The notes below the pieces were generated by a model. It was given only the letters and a program-made list of their open reading frames with translations. It made no database searches and was not told where the DNA came from. A stretch of DNA of 64,000 nt from an uncultured Parabacteroides sp. (lineage in GTDB: Bacteria; Bacteroidota; Bacteroidia; Bacteroidales; Tannerellaceae): NCBI GenBank assembly GCA_910577325.1, contig CAJTMR010000005.1, forward strand, positions 1-64,000, written 5' to 3'. Below are positions 24,968 to 34,892 of the stretch, in pieces. The position numbers were made by a program, and so were the translations under genes. The first letter of the stretch is position 1. Each line of letters begins with the position of its first letter.

Positions 24968-26224
24968 TTAACTCATTACTTCCATACGAACTAATTCGAT
25001 TTTCGTAGCCGTCACTTTTATTATTTTAAAAGAATATTTATCAACCACAACCGTTTCATTCAACTTCGGGAAATTCTGGTAAAAGTGCAATATGAAGCCG
25101 GCAATCGTCACATAATCGTCTGATTCCGGCAATTCCAGACCAAATTTTTCATTAAGCGTGTCGATCTCCATACGGCCGGACAACAAATATTCGTCATCTC
25201 CCACCTTCTTGGCGACGTAAGACTTTATATCATGCTCGTCTTCTATCTCTCCGAATATCTCCTCCACCAAGTCTTCCAATGTTACGATTCCCGATGTCCC
25301 TCCGAACTCATCTACCACGACAGCCATACTCTTCTTATCCTGCATCAGAAGTTTCATCAATTTATTGGCAGCCATCGTTTCGGGAACGATCGTAACGCTT
25401 CGGATACTTAGTGTCCAGTCTTCCGGGTTTTTAAACATTTCCGCAGAATGAATATACCCGACAATATCATCTATATTTTCATTGTAAACAAGTATCTTGG
25501 AAAACCCGGTCTCAATAAAACGAGAACGCAATTCCTCAAGGGTAGCCGTCTTATCACACGCTACAATTTCCGTACGGGGAACAATGCAATCCCGTAAACG
25601 CACACTGGAGAAATCGAGTGCATTCTGAAAAATCTTCACCTCCGTATCCATATTCGAATTTTGAGAAGCGTCTTCAATACTCTGCTGGATAAAATAGTCA
25701 AGGTCGACTTTCCCCAATGCTCGTTGAGTCGAACCGGTCACATTTTTTACACCTGCAATTTTCAAAATCAAAAAAGAGAGCAGAGAAGAAAACTTAGAAA
25801 CCGGATACAGTACAACGTATATGATTAGCAACGGTACCGAAAACAAAGTAAGCGAAAAATTAGGATTCAGCTTAAAAACCGTCTTCGGAATAAATTCACC
25901 TGTAAACAATATCAGAATAGTCGAAATAATAGACTGAATCAAGACAATCAATGCTTCATTATTCACCACACAAGCAATAAACGGCTCCAGGATAATCGCC
26001 ATCTGCAAACCGTAGACAACCAACGCAATGTTGTTTCCAACCAACATTGTTGATATAAACTGATTTGGATTCCGGTAAAATATATCCAGAATCTGACTCG
26101 TCAGACTTTTTCCCTTTTTATCAAGTTCAAAACGTAACTTATTGGAGGAAATAAAGGCGATCTCCATTCCTGAAAAAAATGCAGAGAAAGCCAATGATAC
26201 TAATATATATGTAAATGCGCCCAT
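24968..26224 (-). CDS. CNNM/CorC (GldE-like) hemolysin-family membrane protein
   Basis: A 418-residue inner-membrane protein. Residues 1-150 are a DUF21/CNNM domain with four hydrophobic segments, beginning LVSLAFSAFFSGMEIAFISS. Two CBS repeats follow (CIVPRTEIVACDKTATLEEL; VDEFGGTSGIVTLEDLVEEI), then a CorC/HlyC domain (LLSGRMEIDTLNEKFG to the end). CNNM/CorC proteins are linked to Mg2+ or Co2+ efflux; related GldE proteins act with gliding or secretion systems in Bacteroidota. Here it is coupled to lptC by a one-base TAATG overlap. Confidence 0.88.
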   Translation of the reverse strand: MGAFTYILVSLAFSAFFSGMEIAFISSNKLRFELDKKGKSLTSQILDIFYRNPNQFISTMLVGNNIALVVYGLQMAIILEPFIACVVNNEALIVLIQSIISTILILFTGEFIPKTVFKLNPNFSLTLFSVPLLIIYVVLYPVSKFSSLLSFLILKIAGVKNVTGSTQRALGKVDLDYFIQQSIEDASQNSNMDTEVKIFQNALDFSSVRLRDCIVPRTEIVACDKTATLEELRSRFIETGFSKILVYNENIDDIVGYIHSAEMFKNPEDWTLSIRSVTIVPETMAANKLMKLLMQDKKSMAVVVDEFGGTSGIVTLEDLVEEIFGEIEDEHDIKSYVAKKVGDDEYLLSGRMEIDTLNEKFGLELPESDDYVTIAGFILHFYQNFPKLNETVVVDKYSFKIIKVTATKIELVRMEVMS

Positions 26225-26964
26225 TACTTTATTCTATCCATCTTGACCTGCGTCAATTTCTGTGGAGCCGGTCTTTCTATTTGTGCCGGTTTCTTCTGTG
26301 AAACAGTAGCCATCGCAGGGTTGACAGCTACAAGTACGGAATCAGCCGAAACTGTCTTTTTGGTCGAATCACTCGCAACCGATTCATTAATAGGTATCTC
26401 ACCCTGAGAGTCAAATATCTTATATTTCGTCATATCCTGATTTGATTCGAATCCAATACCGGTTATGATCTTATCTTCTTCTTGTATCCGGATGTATTTA
26501 TCGGAATAGACCTTTTCTTTTTTTTCATCATAGAAAAGTAAAGATGTCTCAAATGTTTTTCCCTCCAAACTTTCCACCTTGACATTCCCCACGAATTTCC
26601 ATAAACCTTTTTTCTCATAGTTATAAGCCGTATCGGCCTTAAGACTTGCTTCCGTACGAAACAAAGTATCGAATTTTTCCACATAAAGCCCCTCTGGAAA
26701 ATACGAAAAGGGCTCTTTTGCCTTATCAAACTTGAGATGTACTTTTGCTATAGCACGAAGACGCGTAATCCCCGAGTCTGAGAATTGGGTTGTGTAATCA
26801 GTAGTCCTCAACGTATAAGTGGTCTCCGGATCAAAAGCAACCACAACAACCTCTTTTTTATCGCCATTACAAGAGGATGTAAATAAAAGAAGCATAACAA
26901 CTACCGCCAAGATAGTTGTTATGCCCAGTCTGTTCGTTTTACAAAGAAAACGGTTCTTAATCAT
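26224..26964 (-). CDS. lptC: LptC-family LPS export protein
   Basis: A 246-residue periplasmic protein anchored by one N-terminal helix (about 12-32), with a Cys in LLLFTSSC that could instead be a lipobox. The beta-jellyroll LptC pattern is clear: YFPEGLYVEKFD, then LKADTAYNYEKKGLWKFVGN, VKVESLEGKTFETSLLFYD and GIGFESNQDMTKYKI. LptC bridges the LptBFG pump to LptA. A Pro/Ala/Lys-rich tail (about 205-246) lies beyond the domain. The stop overlaps the next gene by one base and the TPR gene lies 2 bases upstream. Confidence 0.88.
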   Translation of the reverse strand: MIKNRFLCKTNRLGITTILAVVVMLLLFTSSCNGDKKEVVVVAFDPETTYTLRTTDYTTQFSDSGITRLRAIAKVHLKFDKAKEPFSYFPEGLYVEKFDTLFRTEASLKADTAYNYEKKGLWKFVGNVKVESLEGKTFETSLLFYDEKKEKVYSDKYIRIQEEDKIITGIGFESNQDMTKYKIFDSQGEIPINESVASDSTKKTVSADSVLVAVNPAMATVSQKKPAQIERPAPQKLTQVKMDRIK

Positions 26965-26966
26965 AA

Positions 26967-28331
26967 TTATCTGATTGTAACAGTCTCACCGATCCAGCCT
27001 CCGATTCTAAAAGTTTTTCCTTTTTCAAGATCCGGGTGCATGAAAACTTCTTCTGTAGAAGGAAGATGAGCACGATAAGTATTAGCCAATTTACCAGCGT
27101 CTTCCGCTACATTCTGATCTACCTGTCTTGCTTTTTCAAACTTATCGATAGCTGCATAGTAAACAACTTTTGCCAATACGTTATCATTCGGATAGATAGA
27201 TTTGGCAGATTTAGCATACATATTACCGATCAGAATATACGGTGAACCGTAATCTGGATTGGTTTCGATTGCTTTCTGGCAATACTGTCTTGCTTTTGAC
27301 ATATTGTTCTGTTCGAACAACAGGACACCGATCAAATAATAATCTTCAGCCTTTGAGACTGCATCGGTTTCCATGTTGGCCGCTTCTTCAAAATATTTGA
27401 TTGCCTTGTCATAATCCTTTGCTTTTACTGCCTGTTTTGCAATACCCAACGCAGCATCGGCACTCGGTTCAAGTTCATAAGCGTATGCGGCAGCCGTATA
27501 GAATGCATCGATTTCCTGGCAACGGACACGTCTTAACATCGAAACAATTTCTTTCAAAGCATCCAAATTACCTTTGGCAGCCTCAACCTTGGGAGCATAC
27601 ATACCCTGCAATGTCTCACAATCTGCAGCACCACTACCGGCAAATCCACCGTCGATTGCAGATTTATAAGTAGTCAGGTTCTTCACCTCTTTCTCGTTAT
27701 TTGCCGACTGGGCAGCCGCCAATTGATTCGCGATGATCTTGGAACATTTCAAATAGTCCTCCAAATAAGCTTCCTTGAAATTAGGATCAGCCAGCAACTG
27801 ACGGTGAGATCCCATCATATACAAGGATACCCCCATTGCCTCGGTATTTTCTCCAAACTCATTAATCACTTCACCCAACCAAGCGTAATACACTTTCGGG
27901 TCCGCATCATTACCCTTAAGGCGAATATAATCGGCTGCCTTACGAGCAACAATCCAGTCCTTTCCATACTTCCGATCATTACCGAAATACTTCACACGCG
28001 TATCATAAACCTTCATCAAATCATCGATAAGAGCAGCTTTCTGAGCCGGGTCTTTCTCTGTATTGATTTTCCAGTCCATGATTCTCACACCATACAGATA
28101 GATATCCTTATGAGCACCCGGACATTCAGTATAAGCCTGATGCCAAAATTCATAAGCATCCTTGAAATTTCCTGCTTTGGCGTAAGGTACAAACAAGCTG
28201 ATATTGGTAATACAACGTACACTATCCTCACCAGATCCGAACGGAGTACCAGTATCCACACCTTTTTGTGCATAAGCTCCGAACGACATCATAGAACATC
28301 CGAGAGCCAACAATAATACTTTGATCTTCAT
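26967..28331 (-). CDS. Exported tetratricopeptide repeat protein
   Basis: A 454-residue protein with a cleavable signal peptide (MKIKVLLLALGCSMMSFGAYAQ). The N-terminal part (about 40-250) is helical with an insert; the C-terminal part holds TPR units (DYDKAIKYFEEAANMETDAV, AEDYYLIGVLLFEQNNMSKA, YGSPYILIGNMYAKS, about 305-400). A role as scaffold in envelope biogenesis is inferred from its position between an outer-membrane protein gene and lptC. Confidence 0.85.
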   Translation of the reverse strand: MKIKVLLLALGCSMMSFGAYAQKGVDTGTPFGSGEDSVRCITNISLFVPYAKAGNFKDAYEFWHQAYTECPGAHKDIYLYGVRIMDWKINTEKDPAQKAALIDDLMKVYDTRVKYFGNDRKYGKDWIVARKAADYIRLKGNDADPKVYYAWLGEVINEFGENTEAMGVSLYMMGSHRQLLADPNFKEAYLEDYLKCSKIIANQLAAAQSANNEKEVKNLTTYKSAIDGGFAGSGAADCETLQGMYAPKVEAAKGNLDALKEIVSMLRRVRCQEIDAFYTAAAYAYELEPSADAALGIAKQAVKAKDYDKAIKYFEEAANMETDAVSKAEDYYLIGVLLFEQNNMSKARQYCQKAIETNPDYGSPYILIGNMYAKSAKSIYPNDNVLAKVVYYAAIDKFEKARQVDQNVAEDAGKLANTYRAHLPSTEEVFMHPDLEKGKTFRIGGWIGETVTIR

Positions 28332-28359
28332 ATCTATTTCTATTAAAGTTAACTATTTA

Positions 28360-29649
28360 TTAATCGACTTTTCTCTTAAAGAACCATAACTCATTAAATG
28401 TATAGTTCACTGTAAAACGGAAATATTGTTCATCAATCATACCCACCTTGGTTTCCGGTTTCTTTCTCATATACTCAAATGAGATATTAATCAACGAACG
28501 ATTATCAATCAAAGGCAATCCCAAACCGACACTTGCACCAATCTCGTTATAACCGTCGCCAGAAGGATTTACATCCGTCCGATTCATACGCAAATAAGAA
28601 TTACCATAATGGATACCAGCACGATAAGCAATCCGGTTAAAATATGATTTACGCATATAATCCGGTATATATTCGCCACCTACAGCAACCCGGTAACGAT
28701 TTCTGAAATTACCTTTCTCACCAAAGTAAAGCATTTTTCCCCAATCCTCATAGGAAAAATCAACTGCTAACGTTAATTTATTTTGTTTCACATAAGAAAG
28801 ACCTGCTCCGTACTTGTTCGGGAGTCCGAATTCCTTACCTGAGATAGTATCGGAAGAGATGATCTCATCCACATATCCATTAGCCGTCAATGTTTCCGTA
28901 TAATTATAGGAATCGGCATTCAAGACTTTTTTAGGAGAAAACACCAACCCTAATGTTACACTTTCCGTTTTACTAAAAGGATGAGTGTATTGTAGTCCGA
29001 AGTCCATTATCAGATCTCTGACCCTCAACTCCTGGCTACGGGATGTATTATAAGCATCTGAACCTTCCGCCGACATATTAATCAATTGCGAATGCTTGAT
29101 ATTTCCAAACAGAAAACCAAAGTTAGCCCCCACAGCCAAACGTTTTTTCCAGATATCCACAGAGATACCACCATATAAATCACTCAAACCGCCCGAGCCG
29201 TTATAAGTTTCCGTAAATGTTACCCCTTTGTCATTACGCAAAGCACCGAACTTATAACCGACATAAGAATAGGGCAATAAACCGAAACTCAAGGCGATCC
29301 GGCGATGAACAGGAAACTGCATTGCGATATATTCCACATTTCCGTTAATGTCGTTCTGGCGGGCATTTCCGTCATCGAACCATGACAACTGACCGGCTAT
29401 ACCAAAATCAAAGAGAAATGTGAGGGAGTCCATACAACTGTATGACGCCGGATTCATCGGATTTATTTGTTTTGACGAACGTAATCCGTAACCAACGCCC
29501 CCCATGGCTCGACCTGCGCCGAACGAACGTTCTCCCAAATCACCATATCCGAAGCGGGTATAAGGTGAATTTGTATTGTTTTGCGCCATCAAAGGCAACA
29601 GTATGAATATAAGAACGCTTGTTATTAATACCTTATTAATTCTCAACAT
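28360..29649 (-). CDS. Outer-membrane beta-barrel protein (conserved Bacteroidota family)
   Basis: A 429-residue exported protein with signal peptide ending LMA-Q and a strand-rich body of alternating aromatic and Gly residues, ending in a Phe-rich terminal strand (FRFTVNYTFNELWFFKRKVD). The N-terminal YTRFGYGDLGERSFGAGRAMGG and INPMNPASYS are typical of a FadL/PorV-like Bacteroidota outer-membrane family. The function is not assigned. The first 14 bases overlap the end of coaX. Confidence 0.78.
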   Translation of the reverse strand: MLRINKVLITSVLIFILLPLMAQNNTNSPYTRFGYGDLGERSFGAGRAMGGVGYGLRSSKQINPMNPASYSCMDSLTFLFDFGIAGQLSWFDDGNARQNDINGNVEYIAMQFPVHRRIALSFGLLPYSYVGYKFGALRNDKGVTFTETYNGSGGLSDLYGGISVDIWKKRLAVGANFGFLFGNIKHSQLINMSAEGSDAYNTSRSQELRVRDLIMDFGLQYTHPFSKTESVTLGLVFSPKKVLNADSYNYTETLTANGYVDEIISSDTISGKEFGLPNKYGAGLSYVKQNKLTLAVDFSYEDWGKMLYFGEKGNFRNRYRVAVGGEYIPDYMRKSYFNRIAYRAGIHYGNSYLRMNRTDVNPSGDGYNEIGASVGLGLPLIDNRSLINISFEYMRKKPETKVGMIDEQYFRFTVNYTFNELWFFKRKVD

Positions 29650-30364
29650 TATACTCTAAGATTCTGTTTAATCCTGTCAACACTAAATTAATGTCTGCAA
29701 AGATGGAGTTTTTTAGCCGTCTTTCAAAATAAAACGAATGACCACCTGTTAAAAAAACCAAAAGGTTAGGATATTTTAGCCGAAGCGTTTCGATATACCC
29801 ATCCATCTCGCACACTATGCCATTTACTACTCCAGCCTGAATCGCTGTTTCCGTATCCGTTCCGACCAAGGGGACCTCCTCCTGTTCGGTCACCAGAGGC
29901 AATTTCTTCGTAAACTGGTTCAATGCCCTGAACCGTGTCGTCATACCGGGCGAAATATTCCCACCCAAATAAGAACCGGAAGCATCGACCAATTCGTATG
30001 TAATAGCTGTTCCGGCATCGATCACCAGCAAGTCCTTTCCGGGTTGCAGATAATTAGCCCCGACAGCGGCAGCCAACCTGTCTCTACCCAACGTTTCCGG
30101 TGTTTTATATCGCACCTTAATCGGAAGAGACACCGTTTCATCCAAAAACACAAAATTCCGTAGATTGCGTTCCAGATATGCAACCAATTCGTCATCTTTA
30201 TCTATCACTGTCGAGAATATGCCTTTCGTCAACGGATATTCTTTAAAGATAAAAGAAATGACTTCCTTGTCGAATTCCTTAAACACAAAAGAAGCCTCCA
30301 TCCGGCCCATATTGTATACAGCCACCTTCGATGATGTGTTTCCTTGTTCTATAATGAGATTCAC
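29636..30364 (-). CDS. coaX: Type III pantothenate kinase
   Basis: I use a GTG start at 30364 (VNLIIEQGNTSSK), giving 242 residues, the usual CoaX length. The longer open frame begins inside the GH2 terminator, so it cannot be the true start. Motifs: EQGNTSSK at the P-loop position (families usually have D-x-G-N-T; Glu replaces Asp here), LGRDRLAAAVGA, LVIDAGTAITYEL and GGNISPGMTTRFRAL, and FLTGGHS. It makes 4'-phosphopantothenate, the first committed step to coenzyme A. First gene of the cluster with the OMP, TPR, lptC, CNNM and ppiD genes. Confidence 0.88.
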   Translation of the reverse strand: MNLIIEQGNTSSKVAVYNMGRMEASFVFKEFDKEVISFIFKEYPLTKGIFSTVIDKDDELVAYLERNLRNFVFLDETVSLPIKVRYKTPETLGRDRLAAAVGANYLQPGKDLLVIDAGTAITYELVDASGSYLGGNISPGMTTRFRALNQFTKKLPLVTEQEEVPLVGTDTETAIQAGVVNGIVCEMDGYIETLRLKYPNLLVFLTGGHSFYFERRLKNSIFADINLVLTGLNRILEYNVEN

Positions 30365-30425
30365 CTGTCTGAATTTTTCCGCAAAGAAAAACAAAAATGA
30401 TGAGATAACAGACATATCGAAGGCA

Positions 30426-30434
30426 CAAAGTATA
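30426..30434 (-). promoter_or_regulatory. Weak promoter candidate for coaX
   Basis: TATACTTTG on the minus strand is one base longer than TAnnTTTG. It lies immediately downstream of the GH2 terminator and 61 bases before the GTG start chosen for coaX. Confidence 0.35.
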
Positions 30435-30468
30435 AAAAAACAGGAAAGGAATAATTTCCTCTCCTGTT
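30434..30468 (-). terminator. Intrinsic terminator of the GH2 gene
   Basis: On the minus strand AACAGGAGAGGAA (30468-30456) and TTCCTTTCCTGTT (30451-30439) pair with one mismatch, followed by a run of T. This separates the GH2 gene from coaX. Confidence 0.9.
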
Positions 30469-30491
30469 CCATCATATAATATAAAACTCAA

Positions 30492-33400
30492 TTAATCAGC
30501 CAAAATCACCAATTCTGCACCCGATGCGAAATCCTGCCCGCGCTGCTCGCTTAATGCTGTGAAACGAATATAACGGGCTTTAACCGGTTTCTCGAATAAT
30601 ACCTTCTTTTCTTTCAAGTTATTTTCAAACGCACCTTTAAGGATCGGTTCACCCCAATTCTTACCATCTTGACTGACACTGATCGAATAATCCTTGATAT
30701 TACCGTTCGATCCGTCCTGCCGAGGAAGGAATGAAAACCCTTTGATCTGTTTTATTTCTCCAGCATCCAGATCGACCCAATGCGGATATTTGGCAACGGT
30801 AACGGAAAACATGGTATGCCAGATTGTATTCGGATCGCCATCCGTCAAATTCTTGGCATCTCCGTAACCAGACTCTTCGCTGCTTGTATAGATCACTTCC
30901 GTCTGGATACTTTCGATTTTACTGAATGAAGCCGTTGCATTGATTTTAGGATTATCCTTAAACCAAGCTTTTACCGTACCACCATTACGGAAAGGTATAG
31001 CTTCCGTGTATTCCTCCGCTTTTCCTTTTCCATCGATTGCATAACAGATCACCGCACCTTTACGAGCCGAAGAAAGTTCCACAGCCCCGGCGCGATTGCG
31101 CATGATTGTCAATGGCATTTCTCCGGCAACCGCCACATTCGCAATAGTTGTCAAGTCTTTTCCGGCAGGACGGATTATAAAGCCCATATCATGATGTCCG
31201 GCAAAGACGCGATCCTGTTCCAACGGTCCGCCTTGTCCGCAACTGTTACCTCCCAATCCGGTCACAGCCGCATCCAAATGCAGATAGGTATCGCCCGCAA
31301 CCGGCAATTGATAAGGATGCGGAGCTAAAATCATATCCAAAGCGGAATATTGAAGAGCCGATGCCGACAAACGATCAGAAGCGACAAACACAGCCCCTTC
31401 GCCGGCTGCATTGGTCAATGCGCACCAACGTACATCCTCGTGGTTAGCCATATCCTGCGGCTTTGGGAAATTCACGAACTCACCTGCCACCGTATTCTTA
31501 TGTTGCTCGATAAACTGCCCGCTCTTACGATCGGCATAGTTGTCGACCGGACCACGTCCGTAATAAGTAAAATCGGCATATTGCTGGGGGACTTTCATTA
31601 CATAGCCCAGGCGCGGCAGCACCAAGCTCGGACGGTTGGAAGTGACACTCGATTGCAATTCGATAGAACCGTCAGGATAAATAGTCCAGATTTGATTCGT
31701 GGTAAACTTGAAATCACTTTCACCGAATTTCTTATCCGTAAGTTCTTCGATGCTGTTCTTTCCCGTACTGGTCCCGCCTTTGATCTTCGCACCGTTCGGA
31801 GCCTGCGACTCAACAGTGAAAGCCAGAACCACCGTACCATCTTTTCTTTCCAGTACCGTACTGTTCGTTGCCCGGTGATGCAAATTATGCAAACCATGTT
31901 CAAACCATTGAGAATAAAACCAGTTGTCATTATTGGTAAAAGCACGCAAAGCATCGAGTTTCGGACCGTTCCCATCGGCAATAATCGTCTTGCCTCCGTA
32001 TGCCAGACTATAAATCGTACCTGTCGCCATGTCGAATTTGGCTACAAAGTTATCGCCAGTCACCGTTTTAATCGAAGCATCCGAATCATCCAACTTTACT
32101 TTTCCGGCAGAAGCCGTCACAGCACTGATGGAAGGACGAGCTATCGCTTCCTGCAATAACATTTGTTCTTCCGCCATCACAAACCCCTTTTCAGCCCACG
32201 GCATATTATCTTTAAGCAGGAACTGAATTTTTACAAAATACTCAGAATCATTCTTCAACTTGTCAAAAGGTACAGGAATTGCCACTTTCGCCCTGGTACG
32301 GGCCGGAATCGTCCCGGAATTGACCAAACCGGATCGAACTTCCTTCCCGTTCTCATAAAGAGACCATTTCACATCATAATCCGAAAGATCTTGGAAATAG
32401 TATTTATTGAATATCTCAAAAATGCCTTTTGAAACATCAAGAGCTTTCACACCAATATGCTGATACACCTTTTTCACTTCGTAATATTGTGGCTTTGGTT
32501 CAAGATCACCGAACACAATGCCATTCATCACAAACTGTCCGTCATTCGGAGTATCCCCGAAATCCCCACCATAAGCCAGATAGCGTTCACCGGTCTTTTT
32601 GTCATAGTTGTACATTGATTGGTCCACCCAATCCCAGATAGCACCGCCACAGAAGAAATTTGTCGATTCTATCGCCTCCCAGTAATCCACCAGGTTACCG
32701 CAGGCGTTCCCCATAGAATGAGCATATTCGGAAATATGGAACGGGTATTTGATATCATAATCACCTTTCACCGCACCCCGTGTCCAACCGATAGACGGAT
32801 ATTGGTTGGATCCCATATCCACGATATCATTATTACGCTCATATTGGACCGGGCGGGATTTATCCACCAGCTTCAACGCATCATAGGCGGCCACGAAGTT
32901 TTCACCCGGTCCCGCTTCATTACCCAGCGACCAGATCACGATAGACGGATTGTTGATATTCGCATGAACCATTTCCATCACACGTGCGACATGCGCCTTT
33001 TTCCATTCCGCCGGATGTGAAAGGGATGCAGCCCCGTAATAATATTCATGCGACTCGATATTGGCTTCGTCTTCCAGATAAAGACCATATTTATTACATA
33101 AGAAATACCAGTAAGGATCGTCCGGATAATGCGAATTACGCACATGGTTGATATTGGCACGTTTCATCAGCATCACCTCTTTTTCCATCATATCGCGCGT
33201 GATGGCATGTCCGACTGCCGGATTCGATTCATGACGGTTCACGCCTTTCAGCTTGACGGTCTTACCATTTATATAATAGTAACGTCCTGCCTGCCCGAAT
33301 TCATCTTCTTCAGCCGGTGTATCTTTGATTTCCACTTTGCGGAAACCTACAATAGTCGAAACGGTTTCTACCGTTTTGCCCTTAGCATTTTTCAACTCCG

Positions 33401-34523
33401 CCACCAGCGTATAACGATACGGGAACTCTGCCGACCATTTGTTAGGAGCCTTCACATTCAATAAAGCCTGCGTAGTTCGCGTCTGGCCAGGATTTACGAC
33501 CTCTACCGTTGCCGAGGCCGCCACATTATCGACTTTCGTGTTCTCATCCGAATACAGTTTGTTGGCATACAGCGTATATGCCAACTTATATCCTTTAGCA
33601 GCTTTCTTACTCAGGTTCCGTACATCGGCCGAGATCGCCAGCGAACCATCCGTATAGGCTGCATCCAAATCGGGAATCACGATCAGGTCGCGAACGTGTA
33701 CTTTCGGAGCTGAATAAAGAGCGACCGTCCGGAAGATACCCGGCAGACGGAACATATCCTGTGCCTCCAGGAAGGAAGCGTCTGAACTACGATAAACTTC
33801 CGCAGCCACCACATTTGTCCCTTTACGGAGATAAGGAGTAATATTGAAATTCGCCGTATTACGGGAATTTTTGGAAAAACCGACATATTGACCGTTGATC
33901 CAAAGATAGAAGAAAGAATCGACTCCATCAAAGCTGATAAAGACTTCGCGTCCGTCCCAATCCTGCGGAACCTCAAAATCACGACGGAAAGAACCGACTT
34001 CATTCCGGTGCTTGTAAGTCGTCCAGTTTGCCGGCGGAGTACGCATCACCCCCCCGCGCCAGTCGTCTACCGCCACTTTATGCCGGAAGATTACCGGCTG
34101 GTTCACATAGATCGGAACTCCATATTTCAGGCTGCCGTCTTTCTGGACTCCGTAAATATTCCAACTGGAAGGAACCGGGATATTATCCCAGCCGGACACA
34201 TCGAACTCCGTCTTATAGAATTCTTTCGGCCGTGAATCAGGATCAGGCGCCCAATTGAACTTCCAGTCTCCATCCAAAGACTGCCAAAATCTGCTGTTTT
34301 CCGGCAATACTTTACGAGCGCTTTCCACATCCTGAAAAGGAAAAATATAAGCATGCGGTTGTTCTTTGTTCAGAGCCAGACTCTCAGGAGACTCCCACTC
34401 TTTGCCTGTCGGTGCTTCCACCGGTCCGTAACTAAATCCCCCAAGCGGCAACTGATCAGCCATGCTATAAAAAGAAGCACAACAAAGCGCTAAGGCTAAC
34501 GAGATTTTTTTCATGATGTTCAT
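30492..34523 (-). CDS. GH2 beta-galactosidase-like enzyme with C-terminal F5/8 domain
   Basis: A 1343-residue exported glycosidase; an internal Met at residue 4 (MKKISLALALCC) is an alternative start. After a signal peptide, a sugar-binding sandwich (about 55-270), an immunoglobulin-like domain (about 275-400) and the TIM barrel (about 400-720) follow. The acid/base is E536 in WSLGNEAG and the nucleophile E599 in HISEYAHSMGN. A beta-gal small-chain-like domain and Ig-like linker come next, then an F5/8-type carbohydrate-binding domain (about 1200-1343). It would cleave terminal beta-galactosides. It has its own promoter and terminator but lies beside the SusCD pair on the same strand. Confidence 0.9.
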   Translation of the reverse strand: MNIMKKISLALALCCASFYSMADQLPLGGFSYGPVEAPTGKEWESPESLALNKEQPHAYIFPFQDVESARKVLPENSRFWQSLDGDWKFNWAPDPDSRPKEFYKTEFDVSGWDNIPVPSSWNIYGVQKDGSLKYGVPIYVNQPVIFRHKVAVDDWRGGVMRTPPANWTTYKHRNEVGSFRRDFEVPQDWDGREVFISFDGVDSFFYLWINGQYVGFSKNSRNTANFNITPYLRKGTNVVAAEVYRSSDASFLEAQDMFRLPGIFRTVALYSAPKVHVRDLIVIPDLDAAYTDGSLAISADVRNLSKKAAKGYKLAYTLYANKLYSDENTKVDNVAASATVEVVNPGQTRTTQALLNVKAPNKWSAEFPYRYTLVAELKNAKGKTVETVSTIVGFRKVEIKDTPAEEDEFGQAGRYYYINGKTVKLKGVNRHESNPAVGHAITRDMMEKEVMLMKRANINHVRNSHYPDDPYWYFLCNKYGLYLEDEANIESHEYYYGAASLSHPAEWKKAHVARVMEMVHANINNPSIVIWSLGNEAGPGENFVAAYDALKLVDKSRPVQYERNNDIVDMGSNQYPSIGWTRGAVKGDYDIKYPFHISEYAHSMGNACGNLVDYWEAIESTNFFCGGAIWDWVDQSMYNYDKKTGERYLAYGGDFGDTPNDGQFVMNGIVFGDLEPKPQYYEVKKVYQHIGVKALDVSKGIFEIFNKYYFQDLSDYDVKWSLYENGKEVRSGLVNSGTIPARTRAKVAIPVPFDKLKNDSEYFVKIQFLLKDNMPWAEKGFVMAEEQMLLQEAIARPSISAVTASAGKVKLDDSDASIKTVTGDNFVAKFDMATGTIYSLAYGGKTIIADGNGPKLDALRAFTNNDNWFYSQWFEHGLHNLHHRATNSTVLERKDGTVVLAFTVESQAPNGAKIKGGTSTGKNSIEELTDKKFGESDFKFTTNQIWTIYPDGSIELQSSVTSNRPSLVLPRLGYVMKVPQQYADFTYYGRGPVDNYADRKSGQFIEQHKNTVAGEFVNFPKPQDMANHEDVRWCALTNAAGEGAVFVASDRLSASALQYSALDMILAPHPYQLPVAGDTYLHLDAAVTGLGGNSCGQGGPLEQDRVFAGHHDMGFIIRPAGKDLTTIANVAVAGEMPLTIMRNRAGAVELSSARKGAVICYAIDGKGKAEEYTEAIPFRNGGTVKAWFKDNPKINATASFSKIESIQTEVIYTSSEESGYGDAKNLTDGDPNTIWHTMFSVTVAKYPHWVDLDAGEIKQIKGFSFLPRQDGSNGNIKDYSISVSQDGKNWGEPILKGAFENNLKEKKVLFEKPVKARYIRFTALSEQRGQDFASGAELVILAD

Positions 34524-34576
34524 TTTAGGAATAATATTTTTATTTGTGTATTGATTTCAAACACTCAAAATGTCCA

Positions 34577-34584
34577 CAAATATA
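34577..34584 (-). promoter_or_regulatory. Candidate GH2 promoter
   Basis: TATATTTG on the minus strand matches TAnnTTTG, 54 bases before the GH2 ATG. No clear -33 box. Apart from this and the susD terminator, the gap 34524-34892 shows nothing assignable. Confidence 0.55.
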
Positions 34585-34820
34585 CGCAATTTAGCTTCGA
34601 AAAAACAACTCTAACAACCGAAAATACATTACACTGTTTTTATCCTCAATTCCATTAAAGCCATCTCTTTTTTGCAAAAAAGCAAGCATCTAATTCCACT
34701 AAACACCCCGTATTGCCGGTCGGTACATCCGGATGTAAAAGGGAACTACACAGGATGTATGGCAACTAAAGTGCCCTGTCAGGCAATCAAAACACTTGAT
34801 TTTTTTAATACTTAATGACA

Positions 34821-34861
34821 GAGAAAACGGAGGTGCGTCGAAAAGCCGTCACACCTCCGTT
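34821..34861 (-). terminator. Terminator after the susD-like gene
   Basis: Minus strand AACGGAGGTG (34861-34852) and CACCTCCGTT (34835-34826) pair perfectly over 10 bp with a 16-base loop, then TTTCTC. It would end the SusCD transcript. Confidence 0.78.
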
Positions 34862-34892
34862 ACCGAAGTCTATCTCTTAACAAGGAAATCTA

